From positions 62,001 to 126,000 of the forward strand of contig NZ_CAJZAR010000001.1 in NCBI RefSeq assembly GCF_914484835.1: 64,000 nt of DNA. Direction: 5' to 3'. The first letter of the stretch is position 1. Each line of letters starts with the position of its first letter. Origin of the DNA: Paraburkholderia tropica (GTDB lineage: Bacteria; Pseudomonadota; Gammaproteobacteria; Burkholderiales; Burkholderiaceae). The position numbers and the translations under genes were made by a program. Of the stretch, positions 8,909 through 17,324 are shown piece by piece. Under the pieces are notes generated by a model. It did not search any database. It saw nothing but the letters and a program-made list of their open reading frames with translations, and was not told the origin of the DNA.

Positions 8909-10805
8909 CAAATCCGCCCCTGGCGCGGGCCAGCACGCCGATGGAGCGCGGCTGCTCGCCGATATCGGCGGAACCAACGCGCGCTTCGCGCTGGAAACCG
9001 CACCGGGCGATATCGGCCAGGTGCGCGTCTATCCGTGCGCGCAGTATCCGGGCGTCGCCGAGGTGATCCAGCAGTATCTGAAGGACACGAAGATCGGCCG
9101 CGTCAATCATGCGGCGATCGCCATCGCAAATCCGGTCGACGGCGACCAGGTCCGCATGACCAATCACGACTGGACCTTCTCGATCGAAGCCACGCGCCGC
9201 GCGCTCGGCTTCGACACGCTGCTGGTCGTCAACGACTTCACCGCGCTCGCGATGGCGCTGCCGGGCCTGACCGACGCGCAGCGCGTCCAGGTCGGCGGCG
9301 GCCAGCGCCGTCAGAACAGCGTGATCGGCCTGCTCGGTCCGGGCACGGGCCTCGGCGTCTCGGGCCTGATTCCCGCCGACGACCGCTGGATCGCGCTCGG
9401 CAGCGAAGGCGGCCACGCGAGCTTTTCGCCGCAGGACGAGCGCGAGGACATCGTGCTCCAGTACGCGCGCACCAAGTGGCCGCATGTGTCGTTCGAACGC
9501 GTGTGCGCGGGTCCGGGCGTCGAGCTGATCTATCGCGCGCTCGCCGCCCGCGACAAGAAGAAAGTGGCCGCGGACGTCAACCCGGCCGAAGTCGTGAAAC
9601 GCGCCCATGACGGCGAAGCCCTCGCGCTCGAAACCGTCGAATGCTTCTGCGGCATTCTCGGCAGCTTCGCGGGCAATATCGCCGTGACGCTCGGCGCGCT
9701 GGGCGGCATTTACATCGGCGGCGGCGTGGTGGGACGTCTGGGCGATCTGTTCATGAACTCCTCGTTCCGCCAGCGTTTCGAGGCCAAGGGCCGCTTCGAC
9801 GTCTATCTCTCCAACGTGCCGACTTACGTCATCACGGCGGAATATCCGGCGTTTCTGGGCGTCTCCGCGATCCTCGCCGAGCAGTTGTCGAACCGCGCGG
9901 GCGGCGGCTCGTCGGCCGTGTTCGAGCGCATCCGCCAGATGCGCGACGCGCTCACGCCGGCCGAGCGCCGCGTGGCCGATCTCGCGTTGAACCATCCGCG
10001 CTCGATCATCAACGATCCGATCGTCGATATCGCGCGCAAGGCCGACGTGAGCCAGCCGACCGTGATCCGCTTCTGCCGCTCGCTGGGCTGCCAGGGTCTG
10101 TCCGATTTCAAGCTCAAGCTCGCGACCGGTCTGACCGGCACGATTCCGGTCAGCCACAGCCAGGTGCATCTCGGCGATACGGCGACGGACTTCGGCGCGA
10201 AGGTGCTCGACAACACCGTGTCGGCCATCCTGCAACTGCGCGAGCATCTGAACTTCGAGCACGTCGAGCAGGCGATTTCGCTGCTCAACAGCGCGCGCCG
10301 CATCGAGTTCTACGGGCTCGGCAACTCGCACATCGTCGCGCAGGACGCGCACTACAAGTTCTTCCGCTTCGGCATTCCGACCATCGCCTATGGCGACCTG
10401 TACATGCAGGCGGCGTCGGCGGCGCTGCTCGGCAAGGGCGACGTGATCGTGGCCGTGTCGAAGTCGGGCCGCGCGCCCGAGCTGCTGCGCGTGCTCGACG
10501 TGGCGATGCAGGCCGGCGCGAAAGTGATCGCGATCACCTCGAGCAACACGCCGCTCGCCAAGCGCGCGACCGTGGCGCTCGAAACCGATCACATCGAGAT
10601 GCGCGAGTCGCAGCTTTCGATGATCTCGCGCATCCTGCATCTGCTGATGATCGACGTGCTCGCGGTGGGCGTGGCGATTCGCCGTGCCTCGCCCGATAAC
10701 GACGTCAGCAACGCGGTGGCGCAGGCGCGCGAACACGCGGACGACGATGCGTCGGCGGTGCTCGACTGGCTGAGCCACGGCGCGTCGCCGACGCCGCGGG
10801 AGTAA
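8889..10805 (+). CDS. glk: Bifunctional glucokinase / HexR (RpiR-family) regulator fusion
   Basis: A 638-residue two-part protein. Residues about 20-340 are a bacterial glucokinase (ATP + glucose to glucose-6-phosphate), with phosphate-binding [12 protein letters not shown] at 24-35, catalytic Asp116 in NDFTALA and [10 protein letters not shown]. From about residue 345 comes an RpiR/HexR-type regulator: a winged-HTH with [16 protein letters not shown] (about 380-395), then a SIS sugar-phosphate-binding domain from about 465 ([25 protein letters not shown]). In most bacteria these are separate genes; the fusion is known from Burkholderia. One chain thus makes the sugar phosphate and carries its sensor-repressor. 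A strong terminator follows. Confidence 0.95.
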   Translation: MSTGAPNKSAPGAGQHADGARLLADIGGTNARFALETAPGDIGQVRVYPCAQYPGVAEVIQQYLKDTKIGRVNHAAIAIANPVDGDQVRMTNHDWTFSIEATRRALGFDTLLVVNDFTALAMALPGLTDAQRVQVGGGQRRQNSVIGLLGPGTGLGVSGLIPADDRWIALGSEGGHASFSPQDEREDIVLQYARTKWPHVSFERVCAGPGVELIYRALAARDKKKVAADVNPAEVVKRAHDGEALALETVECFCGILGSFAGNIAVTLGALGGIYIGGGVVGRLGDLFMNSSFRQRFEAKGRFDVYLSNVPTYVITAEYPAFLGVSAILAEQLSNRAGGGSSAVFERIRQMRDALTPAERRVADLALNHPRSIINDPIVDIARKADVSQPTVIRFCRSLGCQGLSDFKLKLATGLTGTIPVSHSQVHLGDTATDFGAKVLDNTVSAILQLREHLNFEHVEQAISLLNSARRIEFYGLGNSHIVAQDAHYKFFRFGIPTIAYGDLYMQAASAALLGKGDVIVAVSKSGRAPELLRVLDVAMQAGAKVIAITSSNTPLAKRATVALETDHIEMRESQLSMISRILHLLMIDVLAVGVAIRRASPDNDVSNAVAQAREHADDDASAVLDWLSHGASPTPRE

Positions 10806-10875
10806 GTTGCGCGGTTCGCGTGGCGCGAGCCGCGCGAATCACTCCGCGCGGTGATGCCCGCGTGGCGGTCGCGCA

Positions 10876-10915
10876 AAAGCAAAACGGGACGTCTATGGAC
10901 GTCCCGTTTTGCTTT
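10876..10915. terminator. Strong bidirectional terminator after glk
   Basis: A perfect 18-bp stem with a 4-base loop (left arm 10876-10893, right arm 10898-10915), with A and T runs at its base. It lies between the convergent glk and bcr-type genes and can serve both. Confidence 0.9.
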
Positions 10916-11073
10916 CCGGCCTTTTTCGTTTTCCGGCTTTCACGCTTTCACACATTCACACGTTCCGGCTTTTCGCCCTCACGGCCACCCTGCTCTCTCT
11001 CGCGCGTGGCCGCTGCGCACACGCCGGGGCTGTTAGTTGCGATTGAACCGCACCGCACAGCCCCGCGACGCGA

Positions 11074-12285
11074 TCAACCCGGCGCCGGATGCGCGTGCCA
11101 CTTCACGACGAGGTGCCGCCCGACCCAGGTCAGCGCGCCGCAGACGCCGATCGTGCAGCCCATGCCGAACGGCGACACGCCCGGGAACCAGCCGACCACC
11201 GCGCTCGCGAGCGCGCCGAGCCCGAGCTGCGCCGCGCCGAACACGGCGGCCGCCGCGCCCGCGTTCTGCGGATAGCGGTACATCAGATCGGTCGCGCAAT
11301 TCGCGCCGAGCAGCCCGACCACGCTGACCACGAAGAACAGGCCGGTCACGATCGACCACAAACCGCCCCACCCCGTCACGCACATCAGCGCGACGAAGAA
11401 CGACGCGACGACGCTCACCATCGACGCGATCGACACCATGCGCAGCGTGCCCAGACGGCCGATGAACCGCGTGTTGAGGAAGTTGCCGAGCATGATGCCG
11501 AACACGTTCATGCCGAAGAACAGGCCGTAGTGCTGCGGCGAAACGTGGAAGTACTCGATATAGACGAACGGCGTCGCCGAGATATAGGTGAACATCGACG
11601 CGAACGCCATGCCGCCGCACAACATATGGCCCCAGACGAGCGGATCGCGCAGCAGGCGTCCGTACGCCGCGAACGAGCGCAGCACGGCGGCGCTCTCGCG
11701 CTTCTCGGCCGGCCAGGTTTCGGGCACGCGCAGCCACGCGGCCACCGCGCAGACCACGCCGAACAGCGTCAGCGCGACGAACACCACGCGCCAGCCGCCG
11801 ATCAACAGCAACTGTCCGCCGATGAGCGGCGCGAGCAGCGGCCCGACCGAGGTGACGATGGCGACCATCGACAACACCTTGGCGGCGTCCGAGGGCGCGT
11901 GGGCGTCGCGCGCGATCGCCCGCGCGAGCACCGAGGCCGCGCCCGCGCCGAGCGCCTGCAGGAAACGCACGATGGTCAGCGAGCCGATCGAGAACGAGAG
12001 CCAGCACGCGACGCTCGCGAGCGTGAAAAGCGCGATGCCGCCGAGCAGCACCGGACGACGGCCATAGGCGTCGGAGACCGGGCCGTACAGCAGCATGCCG
12101 ATCGAGAAACCGGCCATGAAGCTCGTGAGCGTGGCGGCGGCGGCGGACGCCGTGACGCCGAACGACTGCGCGATGGCGGGCAGGCTCGGCAGGTACATAT
12201 CGGTGGCGAGCGGGCCGCAGGCGGCGAGCGCGCCGAGCAACAGGATCAACCGGCCATCGGGCCGGCTTCGCGTGGAATGGGACAT
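11074..12285 (-). CDS. Bcr/CflA-family multidrug efflux MFS transporter
   Basis: A 403-residue inner-membrane proton antiporter of the major facilitator superfamily, DHA1 type with about twelve helices. The early segment PLATDMYLPSLPAIA is the signature of the Bcr/CflA group, and GPVSDAYGRRPVLLGG is the loop 2-3 motif. Family members export bicyclomycin, chloramphenicol or sulfonamides, but the substrate here cannot be read from sequence. The start MSHSTRSRPDG is the first ATG of the conserved frame. It is transcribed alone, convergent to glk. Confidence 0.9.
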   Translation of the reverse strand: MSHSTRSRPDGRLILLLGALAACGPLATDMYLPSLPAIAQSFGVTASAAAATLTSFMAGFSIGMLLYGPVSDAYGRRPVLLGGIALFTLASVACWLSFSIGSLTIVRFLQALGAGAASVLARAIARDAHAPSDAAKVLSMVAIVTSVGPLLAPLIGGQLLLIGGWRVVFVALTLFGVVCAVAAWLRVPETWPAEKRESAAVLRSFAAYGRLLRDPLVWGHMLCGGMAFASMFTYISATPFVYIEYFHVSPQHYGLFFGMNVFGIMLGNFLNTRFIGRLGTLRMVSIASMVSVVASFFVALMCVTGWGGLWSIVTGLFFVVSVVGLLGANCATDLMYRYPQNAGAAAAVFGAAQLGLGALASAVVGWFPGVSPFGMGCTIGVCGALTWVGRHLVVKWHAHPAPG

Positions 12286-12683
12286 GGGATCCGGCTGGAA
12301 CGGACCGCGCGCGTGGGCGCGGTCTCGGTGTCATGGGCCGCCAAGGTCCTGCATCGGCGCGGCATTCGTGCTGCATGAAGCGGCGCGAAACGACGCGAAA
12401 TCGACGCAAAAAACGGACGAATAAAACGGCGACGGAGCCGAAGCATTGTAACCGAGCAGCCATTCGCGGCCCTTTCCGCGCCTTTCGTGTTCATTTCGCG
12501 CCCGGTCCGGTTCGATCCAGTTCAATCCGCTTCGCTGCGCCTGGGCCGCGCGGCGCACGCGCTTGCGCTAAGCTGCGCGCTTGGCAGCGCTGCTGGAGAG
12601 TGCGCCTGTCGTTGCGGCAGCATCGACCGTCGCCCCGCCGTCCGCCCGCTCAGCCACATTGCGTCCCTTTCTTTCCGCCGTCT
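12286..12683. other. Divergent intergenic region, no gene seen
   Basis: About 400 bases between the divergent Bcr-type and EVE-like genes. The plus-strand frame of the EVE gene stays open far upstream, but it has no ribosome binding site and no recognisable protein. I see no clear promoter pair or repeat. Confidence 0.5.
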
Positions 12684-13391
12684 ATGACCGCCTTTCTGCT
12701 GATCTGGAGCCCCAAGAAGTGGCCCTGGCCCGAACTGCCCGACTTCGCGCGCCGCGTGCAGGCGGGCGAGGCCGTCGCCGACACGTGGGGCTGCGGCTTC
12801 GCTCGCGGCATCCTGCCCGGCGACCGCGTGTTCCTGCACCGCGTCGCGAGCGAGCCGCGCGGCCTGTTCGGCTCGGGCTACGTGACCCGCGCGCCCTACG
12901 AGGTGCCCGATCCGGCCTACAAGCGCGGCTACCGGCTGTGCATCGATTTCGTCTACGACTGGCTCGTCGATGCGCACGAGCAGGTGGCGATCGCGCGCGA
13001 CGCGCTGCGCGTGCATCCGTTCTCCGTGCAGACGTGGGACGCGCAAAGCTCGGGCACGGTCATCAAGCCGGTCGCCGAGGGTCCGCTCGAAAAGCGCTGG
13101 GCCGAACTGACGGGCAAGCGGCCGATGCCGACAGCCGCCATCGCGGCGATGCACGCCTACGAAACGGCACGCGCGGCGGCGGCCGTGGCAACGAAGGACA
13201 GCGCAAACGACAAGACGAAAACCCGCGCGAAAACCCACACAGACCGCGCCGAATTGACGCAAACCCGCTCGCCCCAGGTCCGCCCGCGTCTGACTCCACC
13301 GGCGCAAACCGAAGCCCCCGCCCCCGCGCGCAAAAGCGCGACGCAAGGCGCCAAAACGCGCACCGCACCGCGCCGCCCGCCGCCGCGCTGA
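12684..13391 (+). CDS. EVE/PUA-like domain protein with basic disordered tail
   Basis: A 235-residue protein. The first 150 residues (starting [18 protein letters not shown], with [20 protein letters not shown] later) look like an EVE/PUA-like fold, a family that binds modified bases in nucleic acids. The LLIWxPKxWxW opening also occurs in modified-DNA-binding modules of restriction enzymes, but no nuclease domain is present here. From about residue 165 the protein is a low-complexity Lys/Thr/Pro/Arg-rich tail, probably disordered and able to bind nucleic acid. The start is the ATG at 12684, where the domain begins. The function is not established. Confidence 0.7.
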   Translation: MTAFLLIWSPKKWPWPELPDFARRVQAGEAVADTWGCGFARGILPGDRVFLHRVASEPRGLFGSGYVTRAPYEVPDPAYKRGYRLCIDFVYDWLVDAHEQVAIARDALRVHPFSVQTWDAQSSGTVIKPVAEGPLEKRWAELTGKRPMPTAAIAAMHAYETARAAAAVATKDSANDKTKTRAKTHTDRAELTQTRSPQVRPRLTPPAQTEAPAPARKSATQGAKTRTAPRRPPPR

Positions 13392-13413
13392 CACGCCGCC
13401 GCGCCCGCCCGCG

Positions 13414-13446
13414 CCGCTTCTGCACCGCTTCTGCACCGCTTCGGCA
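13414..13446. repeat. Three 11-bp tandem repeats upstream of hemL
   Basis: CCGCTTCTGCA occurs twice in tandem, followed by a third copy with one change (CCGCTTCGGCA). It lies between the EVE-like gene and the likely hemL promoter. No function is evident. Confidence 0.7.
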
Positions 13447-13483
13447 CCGGTTCCGGCCCCCGGCCCGATCGGCGCGACTCCGG

Positions 13484-13489
13484 TACAAT
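13484..13489 (+). promoter_or_regulatory. Possible -10 element for hemL
   Basis: TACAAT, five of six matches to the -10 consensus, 138 bases before hemL. The region where a -35 would sit is GC rich and unconvincing. Confidence 0.35.
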
Positions 13490-13626
13490 TTCGGGAGAAC
13501 CGCCCCATCGCCCGCGCCGCGCGTGACGCATGCCACGCCCGCGACGCCGCATGGGCCCGTCGACGACGCGCGAGACCACCCGGCCGCGCGTTTGCGCGCT
13601 CCACCACTCTCGCAGGTCCAGCACCC

Positions 13627-14922
13627 ATGTCCAACACCACGAACCAGGCTCTCTTCGAACGCGCCCAGCGCACCATTCCGGGCGGCGTGAACTCGCCCGT
13701 GCGCGCGTTCCGCTCGGTCGGCGGCACGCCGCGCTTCGTCGAGCGCGCACAAGGCGCGTACTTCTGGGACGCCGAAGGCAAGCGCTACATCGACTACATC
13801 GGCTCGTGGGGCCCGATGATCGTCGGCCACGTGCATCCCGAAGTGCTCGAGGCCGTGCAGCGCGTGCTCGCCAACGGCTTCTCGTTCGGCGCGCCGACCG
13901 AAGCCGAGATCGAGATCGCCGAGGAAATCTGCAAGATCGTGCCGTCGATGGAACAGGTGCGCATGGTGTCGAGCGGCACGGAAGCGACCATGAGCGCGCT
14001 GCGTCTCGCGCGCGGCTTCACGAAGCGCGACCGCATCGTCAAGTTCGAAGGCTGCTACCACGGCCACGCCGACAGCCTGCTCGTGAAGGCCGGCTCGGGC
14101 CTGCTGACGTTCGGCAACCCCACGTCCGCGGGCGTGCCGGTCGATACCGCGAAGCACACCACCGTGCTCGAATACAACAACGTCGCAGCGCTCGAAGAAG
14201 CGTTCAAGGCGTTCGGCGACGAGATCGCCGCCGTGATCATCGAGCCGGTCGCGGGCAACATGAACCTCGTGAAGGCCACGCCCGAGTTCATCCACACGCT
14301 GCGCGCCCTGACGGCCAAGCACGGCAGCGTGCTGATTTTCGACGAAGTGATGTGCGGTTTCCGCGTCGGCCTGCGCGGTGCTCAAGCGCTCTACGGCGTG
14401 GAAGCCGACCTCGTGTGTCTGGGCAAGGTGATCGGCGGCGGCATGCCGGCGGCGGCGTTCGGCGGCCGTCGCGAAATCATGGACCACCTCGCGCCCAACG
14501 GCACCGTCTATCAGGCGGGCACGCTCTCGGGCAACCCGATCGCCGTCGCGGCGGGCCTCAAGACGCTGCAACTGATCCAGGCGCCCGGCTTCTACGAAGA
14601 CCTGAGCGCGAAGACCGCGCGTCTCGCGCAAGGTCTCTCGCAGGCCGCGCGCGAAGCGAACGTGCCGTTCGTCGCCGATTCGGTGGGCGCCATGTTCGGC
14701 CTCTATTTCGCCGACAAGGTGCCGGGCAGCTTCGCCGAAGTCACGAAAAGCGACGTCGCGCGCTTCAACCGCTTCTTCCATCAGATGCTGGACGCGGGCG
14801 TGTACTTCGCGCCCTCGGCGTACGAAGCGGGCTTCGTGTCGAGCGTGCACGACGACGCGATCCTCGACGAGACGATCGCCGCCGCGCGCCGCGCCTTCGC
14901 CGCCGAAAACGCAGCGAAGTAA
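13627..14922 (+). CDS. hemL: Glutamate-1-semialdehyde 2,1-aminomutase
   Basis: A PLP enzyme that turns glutamate-1-semialdehyde into 5-aminolevulinate, the first committed haem precursor, in the cytoplasm. It has 431 residues, about the family length. The opening [12 protein letters not shown] and [14 protein letters not shown] are typical of HemL. The PLP-binding Lys267 is in [10 protein letters not shown], and the cofactor-contacting Asp is in [10 protein letters not shown]. The start [10 protein letters not shown] agrees with homologues. It stands between the EVE-like gene and ribD. Confidence 0.96.
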   Translation: MSNTTNQALFERAQRTIPGGVNSPVRAFRSVGGTPRFVERAQGAYFWDAEGKRYIDYIGSWGPMIVGHVHPEVLEAVQRVLANGFSFGAPTEAEIEIAEEICKIVPSMEQVRMVSSGTEATMSALRLARGFTKRDRIVKFEGCYHGHADSLLVKAGSGLLTFGNPTSAGVPVDTAKHTTVLEYNNVAALEEAFKAFGDEIAAVIIEPVAGNMNLVKATPEFIHTLRALTAKHGSVLIFDEVMCGFRVGLRGAQALYGVEADLVCLGKVIGGGMPAAAFGGRREIMDHLAPNGTVYQAGTLSGNPIAVAAGLKTLQLIQAPGFYEDLSAKTARLAQGLSQAAREANVPFVADSVGAMFGLYFADKVPGSFAEVTKSDVARFNRFFHQMLDAGVYFAPSAYEAGFVSSVHDDAILDETIAAARRAFAAENAAK

Positions 14923-15013
14923 GGTCCGCGCGAAAGCCGCCGAACCCTCAGCCGACGACGGGGCGCACGCCCCGTCCACCCTACCCGACCGCCGCCGCGG
15001 AGAAAGCACGACG

Positions 15014-16174
15014 ATGTTCTCGCAAGCCGATTTCGTCCACATGGAACGCGCGCTCGCCCTCGCGACGCGCGGCCTTTACACCACCGATCCGAATCCGCGC
15101 GTCGGCTGCGTGCTGGTCAAGGACGGCGCGGTGATCGGCGAAGGATTCACCCAGCCCGCCGGTTTCGATCACGCCGAAATCCAGGCGATGAAAGACGCGC
15201 GCACGCGCGGCCACGACCTGCGCGGCGCGACCGCTTACGTCACGCTCGAACCGTGCAGCCATTTCGGCCGCACGCCGCCGTGCGCGAACGCGCTGATCGA
15301 AGCGAAAGTCGCACGCGTGATCGCGGCGATGGAAGATCCGAATCCGCTCGTGTCCGGGCGCGGTCTCTCGATCCTGCGCGACGCGGGCATCGACGTGCGC
15401 TGCGGCCTGCTCGCCAAAGAGGCACGCGAACTGAACATCGGTTTCGTCTCGCGCATGACGCGCAAGCGTCCGTGGGTGCGCATGAAAGTGGCGGCCACGC
15501 TCGACGGCCGCACCGGCCTGCCCTCGGGCGAAAGCCAGTGGATCACGGGCGAAGCCGCGCGCGCCGACGGCCACGCCTGGCGCGCGCGCGCCTCGGCCAT
15601 CCTCACGGGCATCGGCACCGTGAAGGAAGACGATCCGCGCATGACCGTGCGCGCGATCGACACGCCGCGCCAGCCCAAACGCGTGCTGATCGACAGCCGC
15701 CTCGACGCCTCGCCGCTCTCGCAGATCTTCGTGGGCGCGCCCACGCTCGTGTTCTGCTCGAAGCTCGACGCGAGCACCGAAGAACGCGCCGAAGCGCTGC
15801 GCGCGCGCGGCGCGGAAATCGTCGCGCTCGGCAACGAGCACGGCAAGGTCGACCTGCCCGCGATGCTCACCGAACTCGCGGCGCGCGGCGTCAACGAATT
15901 GCACGTGGAAGCGGGCTACAAGCTCAACGGCTCGCTGCTGCGCGAAGGCTGCGTCGACGAACTGCTCGTCTATCTCGCGCCCTCGCTGCTCGGCACGCAG
16001 TCGCTCGGCATGGCCGATCTGGCCGCGCCCGATTCGCTCGACGCGCGCACGCGTCTCGCGTTCCATAGCGTCGATCGCGTCGGCGACGACCTGCGCGTGC
16101 TCGCGCGCGTCGTGCAGCGCGAAGCCCACGAAGAACACGATGGGCACGACGCGCAAGAGGACGACGCATCATGA
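15014..16174 (+). CDS. ribD: Bifunctional riboflavin deaminase/reductase RibD
   Basis: Performs the second and third steps of riboflavin synthesis. The N-terminal deaminase domain (to about residue 145) carries the zinc site HAE at 53-55 and PCSHFGRTPPC at 80-90. The C-terminal reductase domain includes MKVAATLDGRTGLPSGESQW. It has 386 residues, with a His/Asp-rich tail slightly longer than usual. The end of the gene overlaps an ATG (16171) in the frame of ribE, and the two are surely one operon. Confidence 0.95.
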   Translation: MFSQADFVHMERALALATRGLYTTDPNPRVGCVLVKDGAVIGEGFTQPAGFDHAEIQAMKDARTRGHDLRGATAYVTLEPCSHFGRTPPCANALIEAKVARVIAAMEDPNPLVSGRGLSILRDAGIDVRCGLLAKEARELNIGFVSRMTRKRPWVRMKVAATLDGRTGLPSGESQWITGEAARADGHAWRARASAILTGIGTVKEDDPRMTVRAIDTPRQPKRVLIDSRLDASPLSQIFVGAPTLVFCSKLDASTEERAEALRARGAEIVALGNEHGKVDLPAMLTELAARGVNELHVEAGYKLNGSLLREGCVDELLVYLAPSLLGTQSLGMADLAAPDSLDARTRLAFHSVDRVGDDLRVLARVVQREAHEEHDGHDAQEDDAS

Positions 16175-16215
16175 TTCTCCCGAACACCCTGAACGAACAG
16201 CTAGAGGACAGCCAG

Positions 16216-16848
16216 ATGTTTACCGGAATCGTCGCGGCCGTGGGCCGCATCGAATCGATCAAGCCGCTCGGCGGCGACGCCGACGCGGGCGTGCGCCTGA
16301 GCGTCAACGCGGGCGGCCTCGGCCTCGACGACGTGCAGCTCGGCGACAGCATCGCCATCCAGGGCGCGTGCATGACCGTCATCGATAAATCGGCGACCAC
16401 GTTCGACGTCGACGTGTCGCGCGAGAGCCTGAACCGCACCGTCGGTCTCGCCGACACGGGCGAAGTGAATCTGGAAAAGGCGCTGCGCGCGCACGACCGG
16501 CTCGGCGGCCATATCGTCTCGGGCCACGTGGACGGCCTCGGCACGGTCACGCGCTTCGCGCCCGTGGGCGAGTCGCACGAGCTGCGCATTCTCGCGCCCG
16601 TCGAGATCGGCCGCTATTTGGCGTACAAGGGCTCGGTCACCGTGAACGGCGTGAGCCTGACCGTGAATTCGGTCGACGATCGCGCGGACGGCTGCGAGTT
16701 CTCGATCAACCTGATTCCCCACACCGTGGAAGTCACCACGCTCAAGCATCTCGCGGCGGGCACGAAGGTGAATCTGGAAATCGATCTGATCGCGCGTTAT
16801 GTGGAGCGCATGCTGTCGGCGGGCGTGTCGGCCAAGCCTTCGGTTTGA
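16216..16848 (+). CDS. ribE: Riboflavin synthase alpha chain
   Basis: Dismutates two molecules of 6,7-dimethyl-8-ribityllumazine to riboflavin (the gene is ribC in E. coli). It has 210 residues made of two homologous lumazine-binding barrels; the canonical MFTGIVAAVG opens the first and HIVSGHVDGLGTV marks the second. I chose the ATG at 16216, preceded by GAGGA, because the family begins MFTGIV. An upstream in-frame ATG at 16171, which overlaps the ribD stop as ATGA, would add 15 residues and may help couple translation. Confidence 0.93.
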   Translation: MFTGIVAAVGRIESIKPLGGDADAGVRLSVNAGGLGLDDVQLGDSIAIQGACMTVIDKSATTFDVDVSRESLNRTVGLADTGEVNLEKALRAHDRLGGHIVSGHVDGLGTVTRFAPVGESHELRILAPVEIGRYLAYKGSVTVNGVSLTVNSVDDRADGCEFSINLIPHTVEVTTLKHLAAGTKVNLEIDLIARYVERMLSAGVSAKPSV

Positions 16849-17029
16849 GCGTATCGACGTAGTCAGCGGCATCGTCTTCGGCCCATTCGCGCACCACTCT
16901 GGCGCGCGAATGTTGGCGCGAATGGGCCAGCAGAAATTCAGTAGCGCTGATAAACTTCATACCTTACTCGCACACGCGCCGTCCGGCGCGTTGCGGTTTT
17001 CTCACCCGACTTCGAACAAGGAGGCAAAG

Positions 17030-17116
17030 ATGGCAACGATTGAAACCACTGCCGAGATGCTGCGAGTTCGGGTGATGGCGCCTCGCGCGCACCTCCTGCT
17101 TCCCGCACTGCCGTAG
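17030..17116 (+). CDS. Short leader-like ORF (28 codons)
   Basis: A 28-residue ORF with a near-ideal ribosome binding site (AAGGAGG, five bases before ATG). It begins MATIETTAEML and ends HLLLPALP, with three Arg codons (CGA, CGG, CGC) and a Leu run just before the stop. It matches no family I know. A terminator-like hairpin with six T residues starts 14 bases after the stop, and the ABC exporter gene begins 209 bases downstream, which suggests a leader peptide that controls read-through. It could instead be an independent small protein. Confidence 0.5.
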   Translation: MATIETTAEMLRVRVMAPRAHLLLPALP

Positions 17117-17129
17117 TCCGGCGCAATCC

Positions 17130-17157
17130 GCGCGGCCCGATTTTGCCGCGCCGTTTT
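17130..17157 (+). terminator. Intrinsic terminator / possible attenuator before ABC exporter
   Basis: A 7-bp GC stem (GCGCGGC with GCCGCGC, 8-nt loop) followed by CG and six T residues. It lies between the 28-codon ORF and the ABC exporter on the same strand. An overlapping alternative stem, CGGCGC (17119-17124) with GCGCCG (17148-17153), is also possible. Confidence 0.65.
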
Positions 17158-17324
17158 TTCCGCGATCCAGCCTGCTTGCGTTCGGCTTTCGAGCCGGCGC
17201 GCGATCTGTTTTTCGCCGCGTAATCCGCGGATCTTCGCTGCGTTTCGCGATTTTGCTGCTTTGCGCCGCCTTTTTTCGCATTCACGAAGAAGTCTTCGCG
17301 CCCTAAGGCCCGAAGCGCCATCCC

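Noticed and set aside
12333..12683. Upstream extension of the EVE-like gene by 117 codons.
   Set aside because: The extension is Arg-rich shadow-like sequence; homology and a typical start occur at 12684.
13414..13446. The 11-bp repeats before hemL considered as the start of a CRISPR-like or operator array.
   Set aside because: Contiguous without spacers, only three copies, in GC-rich non-coding DNA; simple slippage is the better explanation.
17063..17116. The 28-codon ORF contains VMAPRAHLLL, which looks like the MHC class I signal peptide (VMAPRTLLL).
   Set aside because: A chance match of about nine residues; the bacterial context, lack of signal-peptide features and position before a terminator give no support for mimicry.
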